Assembly (NCBI GenBank): GCA_016779585.1
Contig: JADHNI010000010.1
Span: forward strand, 1-60,044
DNA length: 60,044 bases
Reading direction: 5' to 3'
Origin: Pseudomonadales bacterium
Lineage (GTDB): Bacteria; Pseudomonadota; Gammaproteobacteria; Pseudomonadales; Azotimanducaceae
Positions 34,429 through 41,835 of this stretch are shown here, in pieces. Under the pieces are notes generated by a model. It was given only the letters and a program-made list of their open reading frames with translations, was not told the origin of the DNA and searched no databases. Numbering within the stretch: the first letter of the stretch is position 1; every line of letters begins with the position of its first letter. Position numbers and translations under genes: made by a program.

Positions 34429-34536
34429 GCCAACTTCGAAAGAGGCACTGGCGAGTTCAGGTAACTCAATAGTTGTGAAACCACCATCCAGGCTGGAAGC
34501 GCGAACCAGGGTGAACAGGTCACCGGGTTGAGGTTC

Positions 34537-36387
34537 TTAGCCGTCCTGCAGCGTCACGGTCATTCGCCCCGTCAGGTTGGCTGATCCACGTGTGCATACC
34601 TGGTTGTAGTCACCCGACTCTGTGCCACCGATAGAGACGGTATGCCCGTCGGACAAGATGCCGAAATCGACATCTCCCTGGTACATGCATTCGCCGGGAG
34701 CAGGTGACTGGCTCCAGTCCAGCAGGATGTTCCAGTCAAACTGTCGCTCAGGCGGCAGGGTGGGAGAGGTTTCGTTGTCGACGACTTCCAGAACGCGCTG
34801 TGGCGGCTTCACTGTGGCATCGCGGCCAAAAATGTAATCCTGGTCTTCTGTGATGACCTTGTAAGCCTTATTGAGTGTTAGTGCTCTTTCCCTTGACGGC
34901 GCAATCAGGTCATACACGTCTCGCGCACTGGCCAGGGCCACAGTGTTCACGGTGACACCGTCTTCAAGATAAAACCTGGCTTCGAGTTCAGTGTTCGACC
35001 GGAATTCCGTGCCGCCACCGACCCGGCTCATGTAAGTTTCAATCTCGCTGACAGTTTCACCGAGGTTAGGCACGTCCATCATGCCGCGCAGGTTGATGTA
35101 ACCCCAGCCCTCGGCGCCATCAACTTTTCGACCGAAACTGAACACCTTGTCCAGGGTGGAACCGATGGTGCTGTGACAACCCATACAAAATGTATTCTCT
35201 TCGTAGGTGTTCCAGCGCAGGCGACCATCGTAGGCTTCTATCCAGCCGGTAATCTCCCAGCCAAAGTTTTTTGCAAGACCCCGGTGCCCGTGGTCCCAGG
35301 AAAATGGCAGCAACCCGCGATCTTTCTCCAGGGCTTCCATGTCATACCAGTGATGCAGCAGAAAGTGGCGGCTTTCGATGACGCGCTTCATGTAGCGAAC
35401 TTCTTTCATGCGCTTCGGGATATAGATGTTGTCTTCTTCATCAACACCGACGTAGCGCACGGTATGCAGGAACTCGGTGCCAATGGGGAATACGGTGACA
35501 ACCAGGTCGATGTCGTCTGCCTGGCCGAGATAATAATTTCGCCCGTCCCTGTGGTTGGTCGTTATGACGACTTCGGTAACGTTAGTTTCAAGCATGTCGT
35601 CATCGTTCACGTCGATTCCCAGGCTGACCTCATCGATAGGCAGTGAGCTCATGCGCGAGACCGATTTCATGTTGGCTTCAACGAGCGCCAGGTTGGCTCG
35701 ATACAGGCCAATGGATTCAACGCCATCAGTGGTTGTCCAGAATCGCGGGTCAAGTCGAATCATGACATCGTCGGTTGAGCCCGCAGTTGGCCAAAAGGTG
35801 CTGGGCAGGGGTTTGTAGTTAAAAGCGACCCACCAGCTGCCGTCCAGCGCAAGCCCGTTTTCGTCAAAAGCCGCAGCGCCCTGTTCAAGATTTTCAAGGT
35901 CAGGAATCCAGCCAGTGAAACCTGCTTCCTCCAGTCGGCCCGGGAGTTCTGAATAGTTGTCATCATCAATCCAATCTAGGATTTCCTCGTCAGAAATTGC
36001 ATTGACTCGCTCGCTGCGATCTTCAAACAGGTTGAACCACTGGTTGGTGAGGTCGACGTCACTAAAGCTGTAGGCTTCCTGCAGATCGCGGTCATCCTGT
36101 CGATTTTCACGACCGGCAATGTGATTCTGGTGACAGGTATAGCAGGGGTTATGTACACCGCCGGAGTCGGTGTAACACTGCGGTGGAATGGCTGCTTCCC
36201 GGTTGTAGACTCCCTCACGCTGGTCGGCGACATCTGGTTTCCAGGGCAATACCTGGTCCCGGGTCGGCTCTTCTACCAGGGCATCAAGAATCTGCTGGTA
36301 GTAAGGGTCAGCGGGGTCCACGGCGCGGGCAGGTTGAATCACTGTAATGATCAGAACCAGGAAGGTTACGAACAGGGCGCGCGACAT
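34537..36387 (-). CDS. Exported diheme cytochrome c-like protein, N-terminal half of a split gene
   Basis: 616 residues to the TAA at 34537. Signal peptide MSRALFVTFLVLIITVIQPARA, then two heme-binding sites: CYTCH (about 80-84) and CMGCH (about 400-404). The last part (TGRMTVTLQDG) begins a beta domain that resumes in the same frame after the TAA as EPQPGDLFTLVRASSLDGGF. That is the usual NxTLxDG-x-PxxGDxFTLVxA pattern of secreted beta-sandwich domains, so the stop falls inside a domain. A single substitution (GAA or CAA to TAA) would explain it. Electron-transfer partner and substrate unknown; periplasmic or cell-surface. Confidence 0.82.
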   Translation of the reverse strand: MSRALFVTFLVLIITVIQPARAVDPADPYYQQILDALVEEPTRDQVLPWKPDVADQREGVYNREAAIPPQCYTDSGGVHNPCYTCHQNHIAGRENRQDDRDLQEAYSFSDVDLTNQWFNLFEDRSERVNAISDEEILDWIDDDNYSELPGRLEEAGFTGWIPDLENLEQGAAAFDENGLALDGSWWVAFNYKPLPSTFWPTAGSTDDVMIRLDPRFWTTTDGVESIGLYRANLALVEANMKSVSRMSSLPIDEVSLGIDVNDDDMLETNVTEVVITTNHRDGRNYYLGQADDIDLVVTVFPIGTEFLHTVRYVGVDEEDNIYIPKRMKEVRYMKRVIESRHFLLHHWYDMEALEKDRGLLPFSWDHGHRGLAKNFGWEITGWIEAYDGRLRWNTYEENTFCMGCHSTIGSTLDKVFSFGRKVDGAEGWGYINLRGMMDVPNLGETVSEIETYMSRVGGGTEFRSNTELEARFYLEDGVTVNTVALASARDVYDLIAPSRERALTLNKAYKVITEDQDYIFGRDATVKPPQRVLEVVDNETSPTLPPERQFDWNILLDWSQSPAPGECMYQGDVDFGILSDGHTVSIGGTESGDYNQVCTRGSANLTGRMTVTLQDG

Positions 36388-36527
36388 CGGTGTGGTTTCC
36401 AGAAACCGGTTGGATTTTGATCTGACCTCGAAGAGTAATACGGTGAATTGTCAGTTTCTGGGATGCCCAGATTAATTTTAGGTAAAAAGGATCATCTGAA
36501 TGGTCGGCCTGGTGGCAGCGTGTAGTT

Positions 36528-37055
36528 TTATAGAAAGTAGAGCAGTAGCGGTGTGATCGACTTTCGTGTGGTCGCATGCAGTCTCTCGTCGACTGTATAA
36601 GCGACGCCATTGACCTTCATCGAAATCCTGACCTGCAGATACCAGTGTTCGTTCCAGGGAATGGGCGGCAGGTGCTCGGATTCGTATTGTGGGCTGCCCT
36701 GCATCCAGAAGTTGTCCTCGTAATTCGAGAAAAGGACGGTCGGCTCGTCAGCCGGAAAACGATAAGAGAACGATTCTATGTGGATAGAGTCGATATGGTG
36801 GTTAGGCCCATATCTTTCCCGGTCCTTGATGAAGACCTGGAAATAGACCTCGTCCGGTGTTCGTGAAGCCTTGTAAAGAAACGGGATGTGGAACTCTTTT
36901 TCCGGATACCCGGCGGGATAGGTCGATATCTCCAGTTCGTTCTTTTCGTCGAGGCCGATGGTCAGGGTTTCGTACTCCTGTATTGTCAGATCCATGCATC
37001 CCTGGGTGAGCAGGAGTGTCATGGAAATCGCGATATGCAGCAGGAAGCGGGGCAT
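36528..37055 (-). CDS. Putative lipoprotein of unknown function
   Basis: 175 residues from ATG 37055 (MPRFLLH). The lipoprotein signal is LHIAISMTLLLTQGCMD, with Cys at about residue 20. The mature part is beta-rich with many aromatic residues and no motif I recognise. It is divergent from the small membrane protein upstream of the Pds genes, and a CRP-like palindrome lies between, so it may belong to the same regulon. The 140 bases between its end and the cytochrome start (36388-36527) show nothing clear. Confidence 0.65.
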   Translation of the reverse strand: MPRFLLHIAISMTLLLTQGCMDLTIQEYETLTIGLDEKNELEISTYPAGYPEKEFHIPFLYKASRTPDEVYFQVFIKDRERYGPNHHIDSIHIESFSYRFPADEPTVLFSNYEDNFWMQGSPQYESEHLPPIPWNEHWYLQVRISMKVNGVAYTVDERLHATTRKSITPLLLYFL

Positions 37056-37166
37056 CCGGGAATTCCCGCACACTGGTCAGTCGAATGCAATCTCTAGCCC
37101 AATTTGTTGCGAACTGGTTGATAGCCTCCGAGAAAATTGCCGTTTATCGGTGGCAGACCCCAAAAA

Positions 37167-37182
37167 TGTGATCTGCGTCACA
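37167..37182. promoter_or_regulatory. CRP/Vfr-like palindrome
   Basis: TGTGATCTGCGTCACA is an exact match to the CRP core TGTGA-N6-TCACA. It is centred 116 bases before the small membrane protein ATG (37291) and about 120 bases before the divergent lipoprotein ATG. A second near-match lies in the pdsO-pdsR gap. Confidence 0.6.
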
Positions 37183-37290
37183 GTTCTGGAAATACAAACT
37201 CTCCATTCAGTCCCGAAGGCGTCATTCTTAGCGTCGAGGCAATGCCTCCCATCGAAAGTTGAAGTGCTCTCAGAAGGGAAGGAGAGAAAC

Positions 37291-37485
37291 ATGAGTAATA
37301 CTGAAGTTCGCATTTTCAGCCTGAAAGATGCCATCGAGCGTGATCGCGCGGCACATGAGGCTGAGGTGGCTTCCAGGGAAGAGGTGGTCGAAACGCGTCT
37401 GGAAGATCAGGATTCCCAGCCCTGGGAACTCTGGCTCGCGCTTGCTGTGGGGCTGACTATTATTTTCATCGCAGCGGTTATCTAG
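37291..37485 (+). CDS. Small tail-anchored membrane protein upstream of the Pds genes
   Basis: 64 residues from ATG 37291 with GGAGAG nine bases upstream. The first 45 residues are strongly charged (SLKDAIERDRAAHEAEVASR, VVETRLEDQD), predicted helical, and the end is one hydrophobic span (WLALAVGLTIIFIAAVI) with no tail. It is the first gene after the CRP-like site and 116 bases before the sortase target gene. I do not recognise a family. Its position suggests an accessory part of the sortase system. Confidence 0.7.
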   Translation: MSNTEVRIFSLKDAIERDRAAHEAEVASREEVVETRLEDQDSQPWELWLALAVGLTIIFIAAVI

Positions 37486-37520
37486 CCGATCCCGGATTCA
37501 ACATTCCTCCATTATCTGTC

Positions 37521-37541
37521 ACCGGATTGACCTGATCCGGT
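37521..37541. promoter_or_regulatory. Dyad before the sortase-target gene
   Basis: ACCGGAT-TGACCTG-ATCCGGT is a perfect 7-bp inverted repeat, 60 bases upstream of the target-protein ATG. No T-run follows. It could be an operator (PdsR is a candidate) or an RNA hairpin that sets the ratio of the small membrane protein to the target protein. Confidence 0.4.
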
Positions 37542-37601
37542 CATGGCGTCGTCGCGTCTGGCGCCTTAAATAGCCTGACCACATGAGTTCAGGAGTGCCA
37601 G

Positions 37602-39668
37602 ATGCAAATCTCGCTGTTTCAAGACGAGCGTCCTTTAGTTGGTTCAGTGAGCCTGTTGTGCCTGGCGATCCTGTTCCTGTGGGGAGGGTCGTCCCGCCCG
37701 GTGTTCGCCGCCATACCCATCTCCGATGACATCGGTGCGGGGCAGATCCTTTTTGAACTGCCTGACGGTCAGACGATCAATGCGCTGCATCTTGAGAGCA
37801 GCGCGCGCTTTTCTATCTCGGGGATTGTGACGCAGGTTGAACTTACCCAGACGTTTCAAAACCAGACCCAGGAGTTTCAGGAAGCCGTTTATGTCCTGCC
37901 AATGCCTGACACGGCAGCAGTCAACGAAATGGAGATGCAGATTGGGCATCGGGTGATCCGTGCGGATATCAGGGAGCGCCAGGCAGCGCGAAAGGTTTAC
38001 GAGCAGGCAAAAGCTGAGGGTAAAAAAGCGGCATTGATCGAACAGAATCGTCCAAACCTCTTCCGGCAATCAATAGCCAACATTGCACCCGGGGAATCCA
38101 TCGTGATCTGCCTGACGTTCATTGATTCCGTCGCTTACGATTCGGGAGAATTCAGTTACCGGTTCCCGATGACCCTGACGCCCAGCTACATACCTGGAGA
38201 CCCGGTGACCGGAGTTATGAAAATCAATGAAAGTGGCTGGTCATTGCCCACGACGCAGGTACCGGATGCCAACCTCATAACTCCACCCATGGTTTCACGT
38301 ACCCAGTCGGAGTCGGACGAGGGGCTGATCAACCCGATCGATATCAAGGTAAGTCTGGATCCGGGTCTTGAATTACAGGAAATAGGAAGCCCCTATCACG
38401 AGATCGCTGTGAAGCGTGTGGCCGATCGCTATAACGTCTCGCTGGTGCAGGGGCGTGTTTCCATGGACCGGGATTTTGTGTTGCGCTGGCGGCCGGTGAG
38501 TGGCCGTGAACCACAGGCAGCCATCTTCAGTGAAACCGTGGCGGGCGAGCATTATGCCCTGCTGATGCTGTTACCTCCCGGGCAGGGGCAATCCCAACCT
38601 CTGCCTCGCGACATGATTTTCGTGATCGATACCTCCGGGTCTATGCGTGGTTCCTCGATTGAGCAGGCAAAGTCCAGTCTGCTGAAAGCGCTGGATCGAC
38701 TGCGGCCGCAGGATCGCTTCAACATTATCGAGTTCAACAGCAGCTGGTCCCGCCTGTTTGCGGGCGTGCAGTTCCCCGACGCCTACTCCCTGAATCGAGC
38801 CAGGGAGTGGGTAGCCCGGCTTGGCGCTGGTGGCGGCACCAACATGTTACCGGCGCTTGAGCAGGTGCTCGCGGACGGTGATGACGAAACGCAGTTGAAG
38901 CAGATTGTGTTTATTACCGATGGTGCCGTGGGTAACGAGCGGGCCCTGTTTGAATTGATTCGCGAACGACTGGGAACAACACGATTGTTTCCGGTCGGCA
39001 TTGGCAGCGCCCCGAACAGCTACTTCATGCGCCAGGCAGCGAAGCACGGGCGCGGCACGTTTACACACATCGGTTCACTGATTGATGTGGCTGACAGGAT
39101 GCAGGCGTTGTTTGAAAAAATCGATAGCCCGGTGGCGTCAGATTTCGCACTGTCCTGGCCCGTTCAAAGCGAAAGTTATCCGCAGAAAATTCCGGCCCTC
39201 TACCAGGGAGAACCCCTGTTGCTGGCGGCAAAGGTCAGCGAGTTGCAGGGTGAGCTGGTTGTGCGGGGTAAAACGGCAGGTTCTTCCTGGACAAAAAGTG
39301 TCGAGCTGGTCTCCGGTGGTGAAAATCCGGGTATAGGAACTCTCTGGGCCAGGCAGAAAATTGAACACCTGAATGATCTGGAAATCGAGGGGCGGGACTC
39401 TGAAGCCACGCGCAATGATATTGTCAGCGTGGCTATCACGCACAGGCTGGTCACCAAATATACGAGCCTTGTAGCCGTGGAGGAAGTTGTTTCCCGGTTT
39501 CCGGAAGACGAACTCACAACCAGCACGGTACCGAATGCTGTTGCCCAGGGGCAGGTCCTGCAGCAGGCCAGCTATCCGAACACGGCGACACCAGCCGGTC
39601 TGTTGTTCCTGCTTGGATGTCTCTCCCTGCTGCTGGCTGGCGTCACCCGTTTCATGCCAGCCCGATAA
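37602..39668 (+). CDS. Marine proteobacterial sortase target protein (VIT-VWA)
   Basis: 688 residues with AGGAG at 37591-37595. Signal-like N-terminus (SLLCLAILFLWGGSSRPVFA), a VIT domain (about 45-180, inter-alpha-trypsin-inhibitor type), a von Willebrand A domain with MIDAS DTSGS at 343-347, and a C-terminal sorting signal: YPNTATPAG, a hydrophobic span, then basic RFMPAR. This layout is that of the single dedicated substrate of the class GN sortase. It would be cut after the PxTAxP-like motif and anchored on the cell surface or periplasmic side. Stop and sortase start overlap (TAATG). Confidence 0.93.
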   Translation: MQISLFQDERPLVGSVSLLCLAILFLWGGSSRPVFAAIPISDDIGAGQILFELPDGQTINALHLESSARFSISGIVTQVELTQTFQNQTQEFQEAVYVLPMPDTAAVNEMEMQIGHRVIRADIRERQAARKVYEQAKAEGKKAALIEQNRPNLFRQSIANIAPGESIVICLTFIDSVAYDSGEFSYRFPMTLTPSYIPGDPVTGVMKINESGWSLPTTQVPDANLITPPMVSRTQSESDEGLINPIDIKVSLDPGLELQEIGSPYHEIAVKRVADRYNVSLVQGRVSMDRDFVLRWRPVSGREPQAAIFSETVAGEHYALLMLLPPGQGQSQPLPRDMIFVIDTSGSMRGSSIEQAKSSLLKALDRLRPQDRFNIIEFNSSWSRLFAGVQFPDAYSLNRAREWVARLGAGGGTNMLPALEQVLADGDDETQLKQIVFITDGAVGNERALFELIRERLGTTRLFPVGIGSAPNSYFMRQAAKHGRGTFTHIGSLIDVADRMQALFEKIDSPVASDFALSWPVQSESYPQKIPALYQGEPLLLAAKVSELQGELVVRGKTAGSSWTKSVELVSGGENPGIGTLWARQKIEHLNDLEIEGRDSEATRNDIVSVAITHRLVTKYTSLVAVEEVVSRFPEDELTTSTVPNAVAQGQVLQQASYPNTATPAGLLFLLGCLSLLLAGVTRFMPAR

Positions 39669-40270
39669 TGGGTATCAGTAGAAGGGGCGCGTCTGCGGCC
39701 CTGGTTATTCTCGCGCTCGGTTGCTGGTTCTCCGGATCCTGGATCCACATCAAGGCCGAACTGGCCCAGTACCTGATCAAGCGAAGCTGGGCACTCACGG
39801 CACCTGGTGAAACGTCCAGGCCCTGGCCATGGGCGGACACCTGGCCCGTTGCGAGGCTTACCCACAGTGATGAAGACCTGATTGTGCTTGCCGGTGCCCA
39901 TGGCAGTTCACTGGCGTTCGGGCCGGGTCATGTCGATGGAACAGCTGCACCCGGCGAGGCTGGCGTTTCTGTCATTGCCGGGCATCGAGACACGCACTTT
40001 GAGTTCCTGCGCGATATCAGGGAAGGGGATCACATGCAGCTGCAAACCCCAGACGGTCGCTGGCATACCTATATTGTCAGCGATATTGAGGTGGTGGATT
40101 CGGATGTGGATGACGGCATTGCACTTTTGTCTAATGGCGCAAGGCTCGTCCTGGTGACCTGTTATCCGTTTGATGCGATTACTGTGGGCGGACCGCTTAG
40201 ATACCTGGTGAAACTGGACAGGCTGATCGAGGACACTCCAGTCCGGGACCAGCCTGCCCGGGAGGATTAG
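39668..40270 (+). CDS. Class GN sortase
   Basis: 200 residues from ATG 39668, overlapping the target gene stop. N-terminal signal anchor (SAALVILALGCWFSGSW), then the sortase barrel with catalytic His106 (IAGHRDTHF), Cys165 (VLVTCYPFD) and Arg178 (GGPLRYLV). This is the Gram-negative sortase dedicated to one VIT-VWA target. It is convergent with pdsO; the stops overlap by four bases. Confidence 0.95.
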   Translation: MGISRRGASAALVILALGCWFSGSWIHIKAELAQYLIKRSWALTAPGETSRPWPWADTWPVARLTHSDEDLIVLAGAHGSSLAFGPGHVDGTAAPGEAGVSVIAGHRDTHFEFLRDIREGDHMQLQTPDGRWHTYIVSDIEVVDSDVDDGIALLSNGARLVLVTCYPFDAITVGGPLRYLVKLDRLIEDTPVRDQPARED

Positions 40271-40983
40271 CGGGTGGCGAGTTGTGGATCCAGTTTAAGA
40301 TCGACTTCGAGCACGACACGGCGGTCGAAGAAATTGGATTCCAGGGTTTCGACACTCGTGAGTGGTCGTGTTTCACCGTATGCCAGCCCGATAATCTGGT
40401 TCTGGCCGACGCCTTCTTTCAGCAGGAACTTCTTCACGCTGCGAACGCGGCGCTCTGACAGTTCCTGGTTGAAGCTGTCATCACCTCGGCGGTCAGCAAA
40501 TCCTGCAAGTCGAACCGTGGCATCCTGGTTGCGTCTCAAAACCCTGGCAATCTGCTTCAGTTCAGGTTCGTACTGGACCTCGATATCGCTGGATGCTGTG
40601 CGGAACTGGATTGGCAGGCTGTGTGAACGAGGCGTGGTCGCCTGCAGCGCCAGCATGGTATCCAGGTCCTGGTTCAGGGCGCTGATCAGCTGCTCATGTT
40701 CAGCTTCCTGCGTGTTCAGCGCCTGCTGCAATGCCGCGATCTCGACAACCATCTCGCGATTTTCGCGACGTTGCTGGAACAATCGTCCGAAGACCTCGCC
40801 GCCGAGTACGGCGCCGGTAAATGCACCGACCGGTCCTCCCGCCACTGCGCCCACCACCAATCCGGCAGTGGCGCCTCGGCTGACTTCTTTTTCATTTTTT
40901 GTATCCGCTGATGCACTTTGCGCCCCGCTGGCAAATGCCAGGCTGGCCATGGTCACGGCGGAAACCAGACGTTTTACTTTCAT
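40267..40983 (-). CDS. pdsO: Sortase-system OmpA-family protein PdsO
   Basis: 238 residues from ATG 40983 with GAGGAAA before it. Signal peptide (RLVSAVTMASLAFASGAQSA), a glycine-zipper stretch (about 38-62), a coiled-coil linker (EIAALQQALNTQEAEHEQ) and a C-terminal OmpA peptidoglycan-binding-like domain (LAGFADRRGDDSFNQELSER). This order, next to a class GN sortase, defines PdsO. Likely spans from outer membrane to cell wall and may help present the sortase substrate. Divergent from pdsR with a CRP-like site between. Confidence 0.92.
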   Translation of the reverse strand: MKVKRLVSAVTMASLAFASGAQSASADTKNEKEVSRGATAGLVVGAVAGGPVGAFTGAVLGGEVFGRLFQQRRENREMVVEIAALQQALNTQEAEHEQLISALNQDLDTMLALQATTPRSHSLPIQFRTASSDIEVQYEPELKQIARVLRRNQDATVRLAGFADRRGDDSFNQELSERRVRSVKKFLLKEGVGQNQIIGLAYGETRPLTSVETLESNFFDRRVVLEVDLKLDPQLATR

Positions 40984-41074
40984 TGTATTTCCTCGAGTTA
41001 ATGAATGGTGGTTCCGAACTGATGATTCAGTTGGTCCACGCTTTATTAAGCGCGGGAAATGCGGCATCTTAACG

Positions 41075-41090
41075 AGTGAGCTGTGTCACA
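41075..41090. promoter_or_regulatory. CRP-like palindrome between pdsO and pdsR
   Basis: AGTGAGCTGTGTCACA matches nine of the ten half-site positions of TGTGA-N6-TCACA. It is centred about 55 bases before the pdsR ATG and 100 bases before the pdsO ATG. With the exact site at 37167, both transcription starts of the Pds cluster have a CRP-like element. Confidence 0.5.
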
Positions 41091-41136
41091 TTGCTGCTGA
41101 ATTCTGGCAACAAAATGACACGGCCTGGTGAGGAAC

Positions 41137-41835
41137 ATGACATACCGATTAGCGATCATTGAAGATGACGAACTCCTGAGGCAGAACTACGCCGATGCAT
41201 TTTCGCGCCAGGGTTACCAGGTGGATACCTATAACAGCCGCAGCGAGGCGCAGGAGATTTTCCAGTCTCGCCTGCCGGATCTCGCTGTCATCGATATTGG
41301 GCTGGGCGACGATGTTGATGGCGGCTTTGGGCTGTGCCAGTGGCTCCGCCAGAAGTCGCAGACACTGCCTATTATTTTTTTAACCGCCCGGGACGACGAT
41401 ATAGATATTGTCAGTGGCCTGCGCATGGGGGCAGATGACTACCTCACCAAGGATATCAGTCTGCCGCACCTGGTTGCTCGCGTTGCAGCACTGTTCAGGC
41501 GCATCGAAATCATATCGAGTGCAGAAGAAACAGCAGATGCGCTGATTACCCAGGGTGAACTGGAACTGGATACCAATCGCCTCGCCTGTCGATGGCAGGG
41601 AGCGCTGGTTGAACTGACCCTGACGGAATTCTGGATGGTACATGCGCTGGCAAAACGCACTGGTCATGTGAAGAACCGTGAGCAGTTAATGCAGGAGTCA
41701 CAGATGGTGGTTGATGAAGGCACCATCACATCTCACATCAAGCGAATTCGCCGCAAGTTCCTGGCAATCGACGACGCCTTTGACTGTATTGAGACGGTTT
41801 ACGGCATGGGTTATCGCTGGAAATCCGCTTTATGA
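41137..41835 (+). CDS. pdsR: Sortase-system response regulator PdsR
   Basis: 232 residues from ATG 41137 (MTYRLAIIEDDELLRQNYAD); a GTG nine bases upstream is possible but has no ribosome site. Receiver domain with acidic pair EDD and phospho-acceptor Asp in LAVIDIGLGDD, then a C-terminal OmpR-type winged helix (LTEFWMVHALAKR, TITSHIKRIRRKF, GMGYRWK). Stop overlaps the kinase start (ATGA). It is the cognate regulator of the dedicated sortase system and probably binds dyads in the cluster. Confidence 0.93.
   Translation: MTYRLAIIEDDELLRQNYADAFSRQGYQVDTYNSRSEAQEIFQSRLPDLAVIDIGLGDDVDGGFGLCQWLRQKSQTLPIIFLTARDDDIDIVSGLRMGADDYLTKDISLPHLVARVAALFRRIEIISSAEETADALITQGELELDTNRLACRWQGALVELTLTEFWMVHALAKRTGHVKNREQLMQESQMVVDEGTITSHIKRIRRKFLAIDDAFDCIETVYGMGYRWKSAL

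Noticed and set aside
39668-40270. Pilus-assembly sortase locus
   Set aside because: No pilin subunits; the layout is that of the single-substrate Pds system.
40274-41131. Long plus-strand open frame (285 codons) opposite pdsO
   Set aside because: Ser/Thr/Arg-rich low-complexity translation without domain features; the opposite strand carries a clear signal peptide and OmpA domain.
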